Shown: positions 29,949 through 39,081 of the stretch, piece by piece
Position numbering within the stretch: the stretch's first letter is position 1
Layout of the letters: each line of letters begins with the position of its first letter
Made by a program: the position numbers and the translations under genes
From: an uncultured Porphyromonadaceae bacterium
GTDB taxonomy: Bacteria > Bacteroidota > Bacteroidia > Bacteroidales > Muribaculaceae
NCBI GenBank assembly: GCA_946414395.1
Contig: CAMKOE010000009.1
Location: forward strand, 1 to 64,000
DNA: 64,000 bases
Direction: 5' to 3'
Notes under the pieces: generated by a model
What the model was told of the DNA's origin: nothing
Database searches by the model: none
What the model saw: only the letters and a program-made list of their open reading frames with translations

Positions 29949-30761
29949 TTACTTTGCCAGCAATAGCACAAAGTTGACAATCGACACGGCTGTGCCAAAG
30001 ATGCTTACACCTGCGGCATAGACGGGGGGCAGGCTCCATACCGAGCGCTTCTTGTACTTATTGGGCTCGACATACAGGATGTCATTCTGCTGCAACTCAA
30101 ACTCGGGCATGGTCATGAAGTTGGCGTCGCCCAGGTTGATGCGCTTGACATAGCGCTGGCCATTGGGGTCGGTCCTGATCAGCATCACATTATCCCTACG
30201 GCCTTGCAGGGTCAAATCGCCCGACATGGCAATCGCCTCAATAAGGTTCAAGCGGCCGTTGGTGGCTGCTACCACACCAGGATGGTTAAAGTCGCCAAGG
30301 CAGAACACCCTGAAGTTCTGAATACGGCACTCGATTTCAGGCTTTTCGGTCAGGTAACGGGGATAGATCAACGATGCGATATAATCCTCGACCGATTTCT
30401 TGGTCATGCCCGTGATGTGCAATTTACCCAAAACAGGGAAATCGATATTACCAGCGTCATCAACGAGATAGAACACAGCATTATGGTCGCCATACATAGA
30501 TGTGCTACTAGTGCCAAGGGTGGGCACATACTGGATTTTATTGAATGGCTTTACAGCGTCAGCATTGCTGGCCGAAACGTTGATCTGAAGCATGTCGCCA
30601 GGCTTGATCGTGAAATCGCCTGCCTGGGTTGTAACGGTTGCCAATGCCGCCGACGGTATCTGATCAATATTGGTCATATAAGGAATCTCATCGCCGTTGG
30701 TGTGACATGACGCCATCAGCAATGACAATACGGCAAGCAGTAGAAGGTTTCTCATTTTCAT
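29949..30761 (-). CDS. Polysaccharide export (Wza-like) lipoprotein
   Basis: 'FTIKPGDMLQINVSASNADAVKPFN' and SLBB-like 'FRVFCLGDFNHPGVVAATNGRLNLIEAIAMSGDLTLQG'. Confidence 0.88.
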   Translation of the reverse strand: MKMRNLLLLAVLSLLMASCHTNGDEIPYMTNIDQIPSAALATVTTQAGDFTIKPGDMLQINVSASNADAVKPFNKIQYVPTLGTSSTSMYGDHNAVFYLVDDAGNIDFPVLGKLHITGMTKKSVEDYIASLIYPRYLTEKPEIECRIQNFRVFCLGDFNHPGVVAATNGRLNLIEAIAMSGDLTLQGRRDNVMLIRTDPNGQRYVKRINLGDANFMTMPEFELQQNDILYVEPNKYKKRSVWSLPPVYAAGVSIFGTAVSIVNFVLLLAK

Positions 30762-30883
30762 ATCTCTCTTGTATTTTTTAATGTTATTATTCTAAGTTGC
30801 AAAGTTAGTAAAAAATGGAATAAATGGCATTTTTTTCTGAAAAAACCTACACTGGGGACCTTTTTTTTCATTTTCTTTGCATC

Positions 30884-31462
30884 ATGAACGATAATTCTGC
30901 GACAATAGAGCGGCACCCGTGGCCGCCATTCATACCCGAAGGCGCCAGATACTTATTCCTGGGCACCTTTCCACCTAAGCCCGAGAGATGGTCCATGCCG
31001 TTCTTCTACCCTAACAAGATCAACGACTTCTGGCGAATCATGGGCCTCATCTTCATGAACGACCGTGACGCCTTCTGGATGGCAGAGGAGAAAAAGTTTG
31101 ACCAGCAAGCCATCCAACGGTTCCTCTACCGTGAAAGAATTGCGCTATGGGACACGGCAATGGCCGTCCGACGGCTCAAGGACAACGCAAGCGACAAGTT
31201 TCTCGAGATAGTCGAGCCCATCGACCTGGCTGCATTGCTCGACCAGCACCCGTCCATCACCACCGTCATCACCACTGGAGAAAAAGCCACTGGCATAGTT
31301 GCCCATCAGGCAGATGTCGATATTCCCCCAATCGGTGTTCCCGTGGACTGCACGGTTGGCACACACGACATCACACTGTGGCGCATGCCTTCCACCTCCA
31401 GGGCCTATCCCCTTGCACTGGAGAAAAAGGCCGATGCCTATCGCTTGGTTTTCAAGGACTGA
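30884..31462 (+). CDS. Uracil-DNA glycosylase family protein
   Basis: 'PEGARYLFLGTFPPKPERWSMPFFYPNKINDFWRIMG', 'IALWDTAMAVRRLKDNASDK'; start MNDNSAT. Confidence 0.75.
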   Translation: MNDNSATIERHPWPPFIPEGARYLFLGTFPPKPERWSMPFFYPNKINDFWRIMGLIFMNDRDAFWMAEEKKFDQQAIQRFLYRERIALWDTAMAVRRLKDNASDKFLEIVEPIDLAALLDQHPSITTVITTGEKATGIVAHQADVDIPPIGVPVDCTVGTHDITLWRMPSTSRAYPLALEKKADAYRLVFKD

Positions 31463-31550
31463 TCAATCCTTCAAAAATGCGTGTTAATAACTTTTTGTGG
31501 ATTTTTTGAAGCAAAAATTTTGCGAGAGGCCACAATCTTCCTACCTTTGT

Positions 31551-32501
31551 ATGATGTTTTCGATTATTGAACATATAGAATACTTGATCACACGCCACGA
31601 TTGTGTGGCTGTCCCTGGCTGGGGTGCGTTCATTGCCAACTACAGCAATGCGCACTACGACGAGGACTCATGCGTCTTTACCAGGCCCTTGAGGACTATT
31701 GGATTCAACTCCAGTGTGATTTACAATGATGGGCTGCTCGTGCAATCCATCATGAAGCGAGAGCAATTGAGTTATGACGACACCATGAGGTTCATTGCCG
31801 ATAGCGTGACGGCGTTCCGTCAACAACTGGCCATGAACTGTGAGGTTTCAATGGGACGCTTGGGGTTCTTCCGCAGCAATGAGGACGACCACATTGAGTT
31901 CGTACCGTTCTTTCACGGCAACGCCAGCGATCAGTTCTTCGGCCTTACCGACATGGAAATCAAGACGGTCAGCACCCTCGAGGCCGAGTTGCAACCCGAA
32001 GCCGCACCGGCATCTGAGTCCACAGCAATTCTTCCCAAGCGGCAGAACCTGTTCTCACGCCGGGCTTCCAAGATCGCAGCATCGGTTGTCGTGCTACTGG
32101 GCCTTGGCATCATGCTGTCAACAACCAACATCGTTGACCGCAGCAGGCATGACATGGCAAGCATGGCACCCGAGATTTCCGCGCCCCAGCCTCAGCAATT
32201 AGGCACCACCGTCCAGCAGGGCGTGGTGGCACAATCGCCCCAAGTGATGGCCCAGCATCCCGCTATCGAAAGTGTAGGCAACACGACCGGCAAGTATTAC
32301 ATGGTGATTGCCACCTTGCGCAATCAGCAGGAACTTGATGCCTTCAAGAGCAAGTACGCCTCTCTTGCCCCTTACATGAAACTGCTGGATTACAAGGGAT
32401 TGACATGTGTATATGTGGCACGCAGCGACGACTACGCCAAGTTAATGAGCCTGCGCGACCAACTGCCTGAGCGCTTGCGCGACGTCTGGATCTACAACTG
32501 A
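31551..32501 (+). CDS. HU-CCDC81-like/SPOR domain protein
   Basis: 'IEHIEYLITRHDCVAVPGWGAFIANYSNA', TM segment, C-terminal SPOR-like 'KYYMVIATLRNQQELDAFKSKY'. Confidence 0.82.
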   Translation: MMFSIIEHIEYLITRHDCVAVPGWGAFIANYSNAHYDEDSCVFTRPLRTIGFNSSVIYNDGLLVQSIMKREQLSYDDTMRFIADSVTAFRQQLAMNCEVSMGRLGFFRSNEDDHIEFVPFFHGNASDQFFGLTDMEIKTVSTLEAELQPEAAPASESTAILPKRQNLFSRRASKIAASVVVLLGLGIMLSTTNIVDRSRHDMASMAPEISAPQPQQLGTTVQQGVVAQSPQVMAQHPAIESVGNTTGKYYMVIATLRNQQELDAFKSKYASLAPYMKLLDYKGLTCVYVARSDDYAKLMSLRDQLPERLRDVWIYN

Positions 32502-32936
32502 TGCCGGAATCATGAAGCAGGTATAACGCCGGCCTCCCTTGAGCATCAATATCACGACATCTTCCTTATTGATGATATTGCGCACGTCATCCGCATGGAT
32601 GACGTGCTTTTTCATTCGTTCGTCGGTGAAGGCGAGTTCAAGACCGTCGCTCCCGATGGTCAACGACTTCTCCATGATGGACCAGCGGGCCTCGGGCGAG
32701 AGCCCGTAATAGAAATACAGCAATGCCAGCACCATGGGCATGATGATAAACAATATCATCATGGCAACAATGACAAACCTCACGTCTATCCATATCGCCA
32801 TAACGGCGCACACGGCGACAGGCAGCACCAGCCACAACCAGTTGTCGGCCAGCAGCATGGCACACAGGTGCCGCATGTAACTGCTTGATGTGACGCTGAC
32901 GCTCTCTACAGTCATTTCTTGCGGTTTATCCGGCAT
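32442..32936 (-). CDS. YcxB-like membrane protein
   Basis: Two TM segments followed by 'DDVRNIINKEDVVILMLKGGRRYTCFMIPAS'. Confidence 0.65.
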   Translation of the reverse strand: MPDKPQEMTVESVSVTSSSYMRHLCAMLLADNWLWLVLPVAVCAVMAIWIDVRFVIVAMMILFIIMPMVLALLYFYYGLSPEARWSIMEKSLTIGSDGLELAFTDERMKKHVIHADDVRNIINKEDVVILMLKGGRRYTCFMIPASVVDPDVAQALRQLVAQAH

Positions 32937-32949
32937 TCACATGATCAGC

Positions 32950-34122
32950 CTATTTTTTCTTTCCCTTTTTGACCTTGTTATAAATCGCGCGGCGGCGGGC
33001 AATTTCCTCATAGCCACGCTTGTAGGCCTGCTTATTCTTCAATGTCAGCGTCTGGCAATAGCCCGTCCCATCGTTGTTGTAGAGTTTGGACAGGTTCAGG
33101 TACTGCTTGCCGTTGCCACGTGCAACAGGGAATACCTCTTCCTTGCGTTTATTCACCTTGTCGCACTGGACCGAGTGATTATCGGCCGTGGTTCCTGTCA
33201 ACTCCGGTGCCACGCCATCCTCACCCACCCACACGGGATATACCTCGGCACAGGGGGGGTACCCGAGTGCAATCCACATCGTGGTCAATTGAGGGTTCTC
33301 GCCAGGCAGGATGCCCTCAATGACAACGCTGGCCGTCGAGATGCGGCGCGGGATAAAGTCCTGATCGACTATCCAGGTGTCACCGCTACGGGTGTAATCC
33401 TTACCAATCAGTGAATTATAGAAAGTGCGGGACAATTCCTCGGTAAACACGGCAGGTGTGATATCCTGGGCCGCGATGTGGGGCGCGAGCAGGGTTTTCT
33501 CGTTCTTTTCGCGCACATATCCCATACCCTTGTCCTTAGTGCCACTATAGGAATAGTTGGTGCGCGTCAGGATTCCTTCAGGCGCATCGGCAAGGTCAAA
33601 TTTCACATACTTGAAATTACCGGTCTCAAAATAGGCTCCGTTTCCGGCTGCATCAATGACGCCGAAATTGGCTTCCACGCCCAGTGGCTTGGGCAACGTT
33701 TTCAGCAGGCCCTCAAAGTCGTCAACCGTCTTGCAGCGCTCCAGCGCATAGCGCATCAGTTCCCCCTCGCGGTCCATATTCTTCACGCCGTCGTTGCCGT
33801 TCAGGTTGTATGACGCGGTGTTCATGATAGCAAAGCCTGCCTCGTTGAAGCCCATCCAGGCGGCGGTGTCCTGCATGTCACGCGCATCAAACAGGGCAAC
33901 AAATTCCATCAGCCCGTCGTGCCCCTTGACTCGTTCCACGCGGTTATTCAGATCGTTGGTATCACGGTTCTTCCACATCAGCGGGCGGCCGTTGGCCGTC
34001 AACCTGCCGGTCACGATAGCCGATGTACAAGCGTCGGCAACAATAATGGCCCCCATGAGAGCGACCAGCGCAATAAACAATCTCTTTCTCATATCTTTCA
34101 TCTTGTTATGGTTATTTGTCAC
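32950..34122 (-). CDS. C45/choloylglycine-type Ntn hydrolase-like protein
   Basis: 'ADACTSAIVTGRLTANGRPLMWKNRDTND' with N-terminal nucleophile Cys after signal sequence. Confidence 0.75.
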   Translation of the reverse strand: MTNNHNKMKDMRKRLFIALVALMGAIIVADACTSAIVTGRLTANGRPLMWKNRDTNDLNNRVERVKGHDGLMEFVALFDARDMQDTAAWMGFNEAGFAIMNTASYNLNGNDGVKNMDREGELMRYALERCKTVDDFEGLLKTLPKPLGVEANFGVIDAAGNGAYFETGNFKYVKFDLADAPEGILTRTNYSYSGTKDKGMGYVREKNEKTLLAPHIAAQDITPAVFTEELSRTFYNSLIGKDYTRSGDTWIVDQDFIPRRISTASVVIEGILPGENPQLTTMWIALGYPPCAEVYPVWVGEDGVAPELTGTTADNHSVQCDKVNKRKEEVFPVARGNGKQYLNLSKLYNNDGTGYCQTLTLKNKQAYKRGYEEIARRRAIYNKVKKGKKK

Positions 34123-34180
34123 AAAGGTAATTGAATTATTCTATATGTCAACCCCTGCTGGTCATAAATACGCGCAACTA

Positions 34181-35494
34181 TCATTTCAAGGTCACCTCAA
34201 GGATGGTGTCGGGACCCGTGGGAACGGCAGGGAGCGTCACGGTGATGCCGGTGGGTGTGGCAGTATAGCGCAGTCGGCTCTTGTCGCTGAACAGGCTTAT
34301 GTGCTTAACCTGCTTGCTGGCCAGGGGAAGGAACAAGGCGTCATCTTTGAGGTCAAGGATGTGAACATAGAGCGTTTTGCCCCGTTGGGTGGTCACGCCC
34401 CAGTCGTGAGGCGGAATGATGCCGCCGCGCGTGCCGTAGATGCTCTCGCCGTTGCTGCGCATCCACTCGCCCAGGGCATGCAGGCGCTCGAGGGCCTCGG
34501 TGGGCAAGCAACCGTCAGGACGGGGACCCACGTTGATGAGCAGGTTGCCGTTGCGGCCTGCGGCCTTGACCAGCGTGCGGATAATTTCGTCGGCACTCTT
34601 GTAGGCTTTGTCGGTGATGCGGTAACCCCAGGTGTAGTTCATCGTCATGCAGGTCTCAAGGGGGAGGTGGCTGATGCCGCTCTCGCCCGAGTAGCCAGCC
34701 GTGTTCTCGCCAGGGATGTCCTGCTCAAAGATCTGGATGTCCTCGCCGGCGATGGGCACCTCGTGGTGGTTGTTGCCGATGAGGCACGACGGCTGCAAGC
34801 GGTGGATGAGGGCATATTGCTCGTCGAGTTGCCAGTCAAAGGGGGTCGGGTCAGTGTCATGCTCCCACTTGCCGTCAAACCAGATGGCGCCCACGGGGCC
34901 GTAGTTGGTCAGCAACTCGGTCAACTGGTCGTTCATGAACTTGTAGTACTGGGGCCAGTTGGTGGTCGAGGTGTCGTGCGGCATGTCCTTCTGGTGGCGG
35001 CCCAGGGGGTAGTCCAGGCGGTGCCAGTCCAGGTGGGAGTAATAGAAGTGCAACTTGATGCCATGCCGCTGGCAGGCGTCGGCCAGTTCCTTCAAGACGT
35101 CGCGCTTGAAGGGCGTGGCATCCACGATATTGTAGTCGCTCACGTTACTCTTGAACATCGAGAAGCCGTCGTGGTGGCGCGAGGTGATGCAGATGTAACG
35201 TGCACCCGCATCCTTGATGGAGCGCACCCACTCGTCGGCATCAAAGCGCGAGGGGTAGAAGCCCGCCGGCAGTTGGGCATACTCGTCACGGTCTATCTTC
35301 TTGTTGTACATCACCCACTCGCCGTCGGCCAACATGGAATAGACACCCCAGTGGATAAACACACCCAACTTGTTGTCCTGGAACTCCTCGCGGGCCTTGA
35401 GATTGGCCTCGCTGGGCACATAGGCGGTCTGTTGGGCCGCAACTCCCAGCCAGGCACTGACGGCCATAATCATTGCAATAAGTGTCTTCTTCAT
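34181..35494 (-). CDS. Alpha-L-fucosidase (GH29)
   Basis: 'FQDNKLGVFIHWGVYSMLADGEWVMYN', 'AGARYICITSRHHDGFSMFKS', 'GPVGAIWFDGKWEHD'. Confidence 0.93.
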   Translation of the reverse strand: MKKTLIAMIMAVSAWLGVAAQQTAYVPSEANLKAREEFQDNKLGVFIHWGVYSMLADGEWVMYNKKIDRDEYAQLPAGFYPSRFDADEWVRSIKDAGARYICITSRHHDGFSMFKSNVSDYNIVDATPFKRDVLKELADACQRHGIKLHFYYSHLDWHRLDYPLGRHQKDMPHDTSTTNWPQYYKFMNDQLTELLTNYGPVGAIWFDGKWEHDTDPTPFDWQLDEQYALIHRLQPSCLIGNNHHEVPIAGEDIQIFEQDIPGENTAGYSGESGISHLPLETCMTMNYTWGYRITDKAYKSADEIIRTLVKAAGRNGNLLINVGPRPDGCLPTEALERLHALGEWMRSNGESIYGTRGGIIPPHDWGVTTQRGKTLYVHILDLKDDALFLPLASKQVKHISLFSDKSRLRYTATPTGITVTLPAVPTGPDTILEVTLK

Positions 35495-37263
35495 TTTTCA
35501 GTATCTTTTGTGGTTTTCTTCTTGAATAATCGGCGGAAACGGGAAAAGAGCCACATGAGCAGCAAGAACAGGGCAACAAATGAGCCCAGTGCTATGCCCG
35601 CATACCACGGGGCCTTGTCGAGCAGGTCGCTGAACACGGGCGAGATATATTCCCGCATGAGCGGCGCGATGTGCTGCCGCTGCCTGGATGCGGGATCATT
35701 TTCCAGCCTAATGGAGTCGCCCAGCAACATTGTCCCGCGTTGTGTCGATTCATAGGCTGGCCAATAGTGTCCTTCAATACTGGGATTGCCCGTGGCAGCG
35801 AAGTTCACCCACATCTGCTGTACATCGGCCGCCAATTGCGGATTGTGTTCATCCCCACTCTTGATCTGGCGCCCCGTATTCAGCACATAGGAGACCTCAG
35901 CACCGTGGCAAGCGCCGTAAACAGGGTCTTTCAGTACTTTGTTCCAGTAGTACATATAAGTACGGCCTCCCGATGAGGCATGACGCTGGGCCATCTCGAT
36001 AGCAGGTCCGCGGAACATCAAGTCGTTCAGGAACTCACACACCGCCCATGACTTATCGGCATATTCCCCGGCCACATCAAGGAAATCGCTGGCACACCTG
36101 CGCTGGGCGCTGTCGAGCGACAAGATGATGTAACGGGCCCATAACCGGGTGGCCACCTCAAACTTGTCCTCGCCGCCCATGGCATCAACCCAGTAGCGCG
36201 CCTCGTCGGCAGTGGTGCCGATGAGCATATCGATACCCGCATTGAAGCCGTCAAAACGGCTGTAAGGATCCTCGGGAATCAACTGGCCGTCACGCTCGGG
36301 GAAACGGTAAAATGCACCCACCTCATCATTGAGGGCAATAATCTGGTTTTGAGAGAGGCGCTTCAGGTCGGCAACGGTCTTGGCCCCGGTTGCTTTGAGC
36401 ACACGATGGGTCAGGCGCTGGCAGTCCTCACGGCTGCTGGTGAAGGCCACACTGCCGCTCTGCATGATGGCGCGGTGGAACAGGCCCTGTGCCTCGTCGA
36501 TGCTGGCCAGCAGCGCCACACTCCCCGCCCCGGCCGAGTGGCCCATGACGGTCACGTTATCGGGGTCGCCGCCAAAGGCCGCGATATTCCTCTTCACCCA
36601 CCGCAGGGCCTCGACCTGGTCCAGGAGGCCCAGATTGCCGCTGCGGGCATAGGCCTTGCCGTCGGGCAACTGTGACAGGTCAAGAAATCCCAACAGGCCC
36701 AGTCGGTAGTTGATCGACACGAAAACGACCTCGGGGTGCGCCTTGACGAACTTATCTCCCCAGTTGCGGGGGTTGGACGTGCCGTCGCTCACGTAGGAGC
36801 CGCCATGGACCCACACCATCACGGGGCGTCGTGCCATGCGCATGCCGTCGGCTGCTGTCCACACGTTAAGCGTCAGGCAGTCCTCGCCCTGGGGATATAG
36901 CGAGGCAGCATTGCCCTCGCTGCGGCTCTGAATAGCCGAGTGGCCAAAGTACTTAGCCTCTCTCACCAGGCGGCTGTCCGGCTCGGGTTTGGCAATTTGC
37001 CAGCGACGGTCGCCCGTGGGTTGCAGGGCATAAGGAATTCCCTTGAAGGCAAGCAACTCACCGTCGCGCTGACCCACAAAGATGCCGTTGGCGACCCGCA
37101 CGGCCAGCGAGTCGGGGTAAGTGCCCTCAATGACCTTGTTCTCGCCATAGAGCGCAGACATCTCCTGCTCCAGCGCCGAGGGTTCCTGCGGCTGCTCCTG
37201 CTGCCGGGAGCCACAGGCCGAAAAGAGCAGGCATAACACAAAGAATAATGCTGTTCGTCTCAT
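35491..37263 (-). CDS. Type-B carboxylesterase/lipase with C-terminal TM anchor
   Basis: 'EDCLTLNVWTA', 'PVMVWVHGGSYVSDGTS', 'VTVMGHSAGAGSVALL'; 4-bp overlap with GH29. Confidence 0.92.
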   Translation of the reverse strand: MRRTALFFVLCLLFSACGSRQQEQPQEPSALEQEMSALYGENKVIEGTYPDSLAVRVANGIFVGQRDGELLAFKGIPYALQPTGDRRWQIAKPEPDSRLVREAKYFGHSAIQSRSEGNAASLYPQGEDCLTLNVWTAADGMRMARRPVMVWVHGGSYVSDGTSNPRNWGDKFVKAHPEVVFVSINYRLGLLGFLDLSQLPDGKAYARSGNLGLLDQVEALRWVKRNIAAFGGDPDNVTVMGHSAGAGSVALLASIDEAQGLFHRAIMQSGSVAFTSSREDCQRLTHRVLKATGAKTVADLKRLSQNQIIALNDEVGAFYRFPERDGQLIPEDPYSRFDGFNAGIDMLIGTTADEARYWVDAMGGEDKFEVATRLWARYIILSLDSAQRRCASDFLDVAGEYADKSWAVCEFLNDLMFRGPAIEMAQRHASSGGRTYMYYWNKVLKDPVYGACHGAEVSYVLNTGRQIKSGDEHNPQLAADVQQMWVNFAATGNPSIEGHYWPAYESTQRGTMLLGDSIRLENDPASRQRQHIAPLMREYISPVFSDLLDKAPWYAGIALGSFVALFLLLMWLFSRFRRLFKKKTTKDTEK

Positions 37264-37361
37264 ACTGATTCACATGTTACCAATTAACACCTGTGCAAAA
37301 TTAGTGAAATGATGGCATTTCACAAAAAAAGGCCGCAAGGAATGTAGCGGAATCGCTGTGT

Positions 37362-37784
37362 TTATCTCTCATTGAAAATCAGTTCCAGGCCCTGATTCTC
37401 ATAAAACTTAAATTTCTGGTCGCTTGAAATCAAGGGCATCCGGTTAGTGATGGCATGGGCGATAATCATGTGGTCGGATGGATCTTTATGGTCTTGTGCC
37501 TCGTTAATTTTCAGGCTGGCATAAGTCTCCAGATGCTCCTCACCGATAGGCAGGATGCGGATAAAATACTTCTCACGTATTGAAGTCACCATCTCTTGAG
37601 CCGTTTTCCAGTGCTTTGCGACAACTTTCCCGTTATTGAAAGCGACAATGAGTTCTTTGACACTCTAGGCGCTCATGCAAAACGTGTTGTCATAGTCATC
37701 GAGAATGCTCTTAACATCGGGGCTCAAACTATCGGGATCCAATGCCGAAAAAAGGAAAATGTTAGTATCTAACAAGTACCTCAT
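37362..37784 (-). pseudogene. PIN-domain (VapC-like) toxin with in-frame amber stop at codon 40
   Basis: Frame from ATG 37784 reads MRYLLDTNIFLFSALDPDSLSPDVKSILDDYDNTFCMSA*SVKELIVAFNNG..DPSDHMIIAHAITNRMPLISSD..; TAG at complement of 37665-37667. Confidence 0.8.
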
Positions 37785-37933
37785 TTTAACAAATCAGGAT
37801 CCACATAAACAAATTCCCCTTTATACTTCTGGAATGCTTCCCAAGTGGGGTTCACCCTCTTCTCCTCCCTCGCGGTCGGCACTTCTTCCTCGGCCACGGT
37901 CGAGGGGGCATCTTTGATTTCATCGTACTCCAT
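37781..37933 (-). CDS. Small VapB-like antitoxin candidate (50 aa)
   Basis: MEYDEIKDAPSTVAEEEVPTAREEKRVNPTWEAFQKYKGEFVYVDPDLLK*; ATGA overlap with PIN ORF; below size cut of the ORF track. Confidence 0.6.
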   Translation of the reverse strand: MEYDEIKDAPSTVAEEEVPTAREEKRVNPTWEAFQKYKGEFVYVDPDLLK

Positions 37934-38070
37934 AATATCCTGTATTTAATAAAATCCAAACGCAAATTTACAACATTTTTGACGATTATCGCTGGTAGTG
38001 GGGAAAATTTGCAAGTATTGTGCAAAAAAATGTGTACCTTTGTACCCAAATATCAAAAAACTAAACAAGT

Positions 38071-39036
38071 ATGGGACTGTTCAAGAAATTATTCTCGCGC
38101 GAGAAGAAAGAAACGCTCGATAAGGGCCTGGAAAAAACCAAGCAAGGTGTGTTTGAGAAAATCAAGCATGCCGTGGCCGGCAAATCGACTGTTGACGATG
38201 ACGTGCTCGACAACCTGGAGGAGGTGTTTGTCACCAGCGACGTGGGCGTCGATACCACGGTCAAGATCATCGACCGCCTGCAGGCGCGCGTGGCCCGAGA
38301 CAAGTATGTGGGAACCGACGAACTCAACGAACTGTTGTGTGACGAGATCTCGCAGATGCTGGCCGATAACAATAATGCCGAACTCGAGGACTTCACCGTG
38401 CCCGAGGACCAGAAACCCTATGTCATCATGGTCGTGGGTGTGAACGGCGTGGGCAAGACCACTACCATCGGCAAACTGGCCTACCAGTTCAAGCAGGCTG
38501 GCAACAAAGTCGTGCTGGGCGCTGCCGACACCTACCGTGCCGCTGCCGATGAGCAACTCGAGATCTGGGGCAACCGCGTGGGCGTCCCCGTCATCAAGCA
38601 CAAGATGGGCACCGACCCTGCCGCCGTGGCATTTGACGCGGTGCAGAGCGCCGTTGCACAGCAGGCCGACGTCGTGATCATCGACACGGCTGGCCGCCTG
38701 CACAACAACGTGAGCCTGATGAACCAGTTGACCAAGATCAAGAACACCATGCGCAAGGTGCTGCCCGAGGCACCGCAGGAAGTGTTACTCGTCCTCGACG
38801 GCTCAACAGGACAGAACGCCTTTGAACAGGCCAAGCAATTCTCGGCAGCCACCGAGGTCAACGCCCTTGCCATCACCAAACTCGACGGCACGGCAAAGGG
38901 CGGCGTGGTCATCGGCGTGAGCGACCAGTTCCAGATTCCCGTCAAGTACATCGGCCTGGGCGAGCAGATGACCGACCTGCAGATTTTCAACAAGCGGGAG
39001 TTTGTCAAATCGCTCTTCGGCGTCAACAAGGATTAA
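38071..39036 (+). CDS. ftsY: Signal recognition particle receptor FtsY
   Basis: 'VVGVNGVGKTTTIGKLAYQFKQAGNKVVLGAADTYRAAADEQL', 'DTAGRLHNN', 'TKLDGTAKGG'. Confidence 0.97.
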   Translation: MGLFKKLFSREKKETLDKGLEKTKQGVFEKIKHAVAGKSTVDDDVLDNLEEVFVTSDVGVDTTVKIIDRLQARVARDKYVGTDELNELLCDEISQMLADNNNAELEDFTVPEDQKPYVIMVVGVNGVGKTTTIGKLAYQFKQAGNKVVLGAADTYRAAADEQLEIWGNRVGVPVIKHKMGTDPAAVAFDAVQSAVAQQADVVIIDTAGRLHNNVSLMNQLTKIKNTMRKVLPEAPQEVLLVLDGSTGQNAFEQAKQFSAATEVNALAITKLDGTAKGGVVIGVSDQFQIPVKYIGLGEQMTDLQIFNKREFVKSLFGVNKD

Positions 39037-39072
39037 GAACTCCGAGAACTCCGAGAACTCTGAGATCTCCGA
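39037..39072 (+). repeat. Four tandem copies of 9-bp unit gaactccga in the ftsY-rimO spacer
   Basis: gaactccga gaactccga gaactctga gatctccga. Confidence 0.85.
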
Positions 39073-39081
39073 GAATAAATC

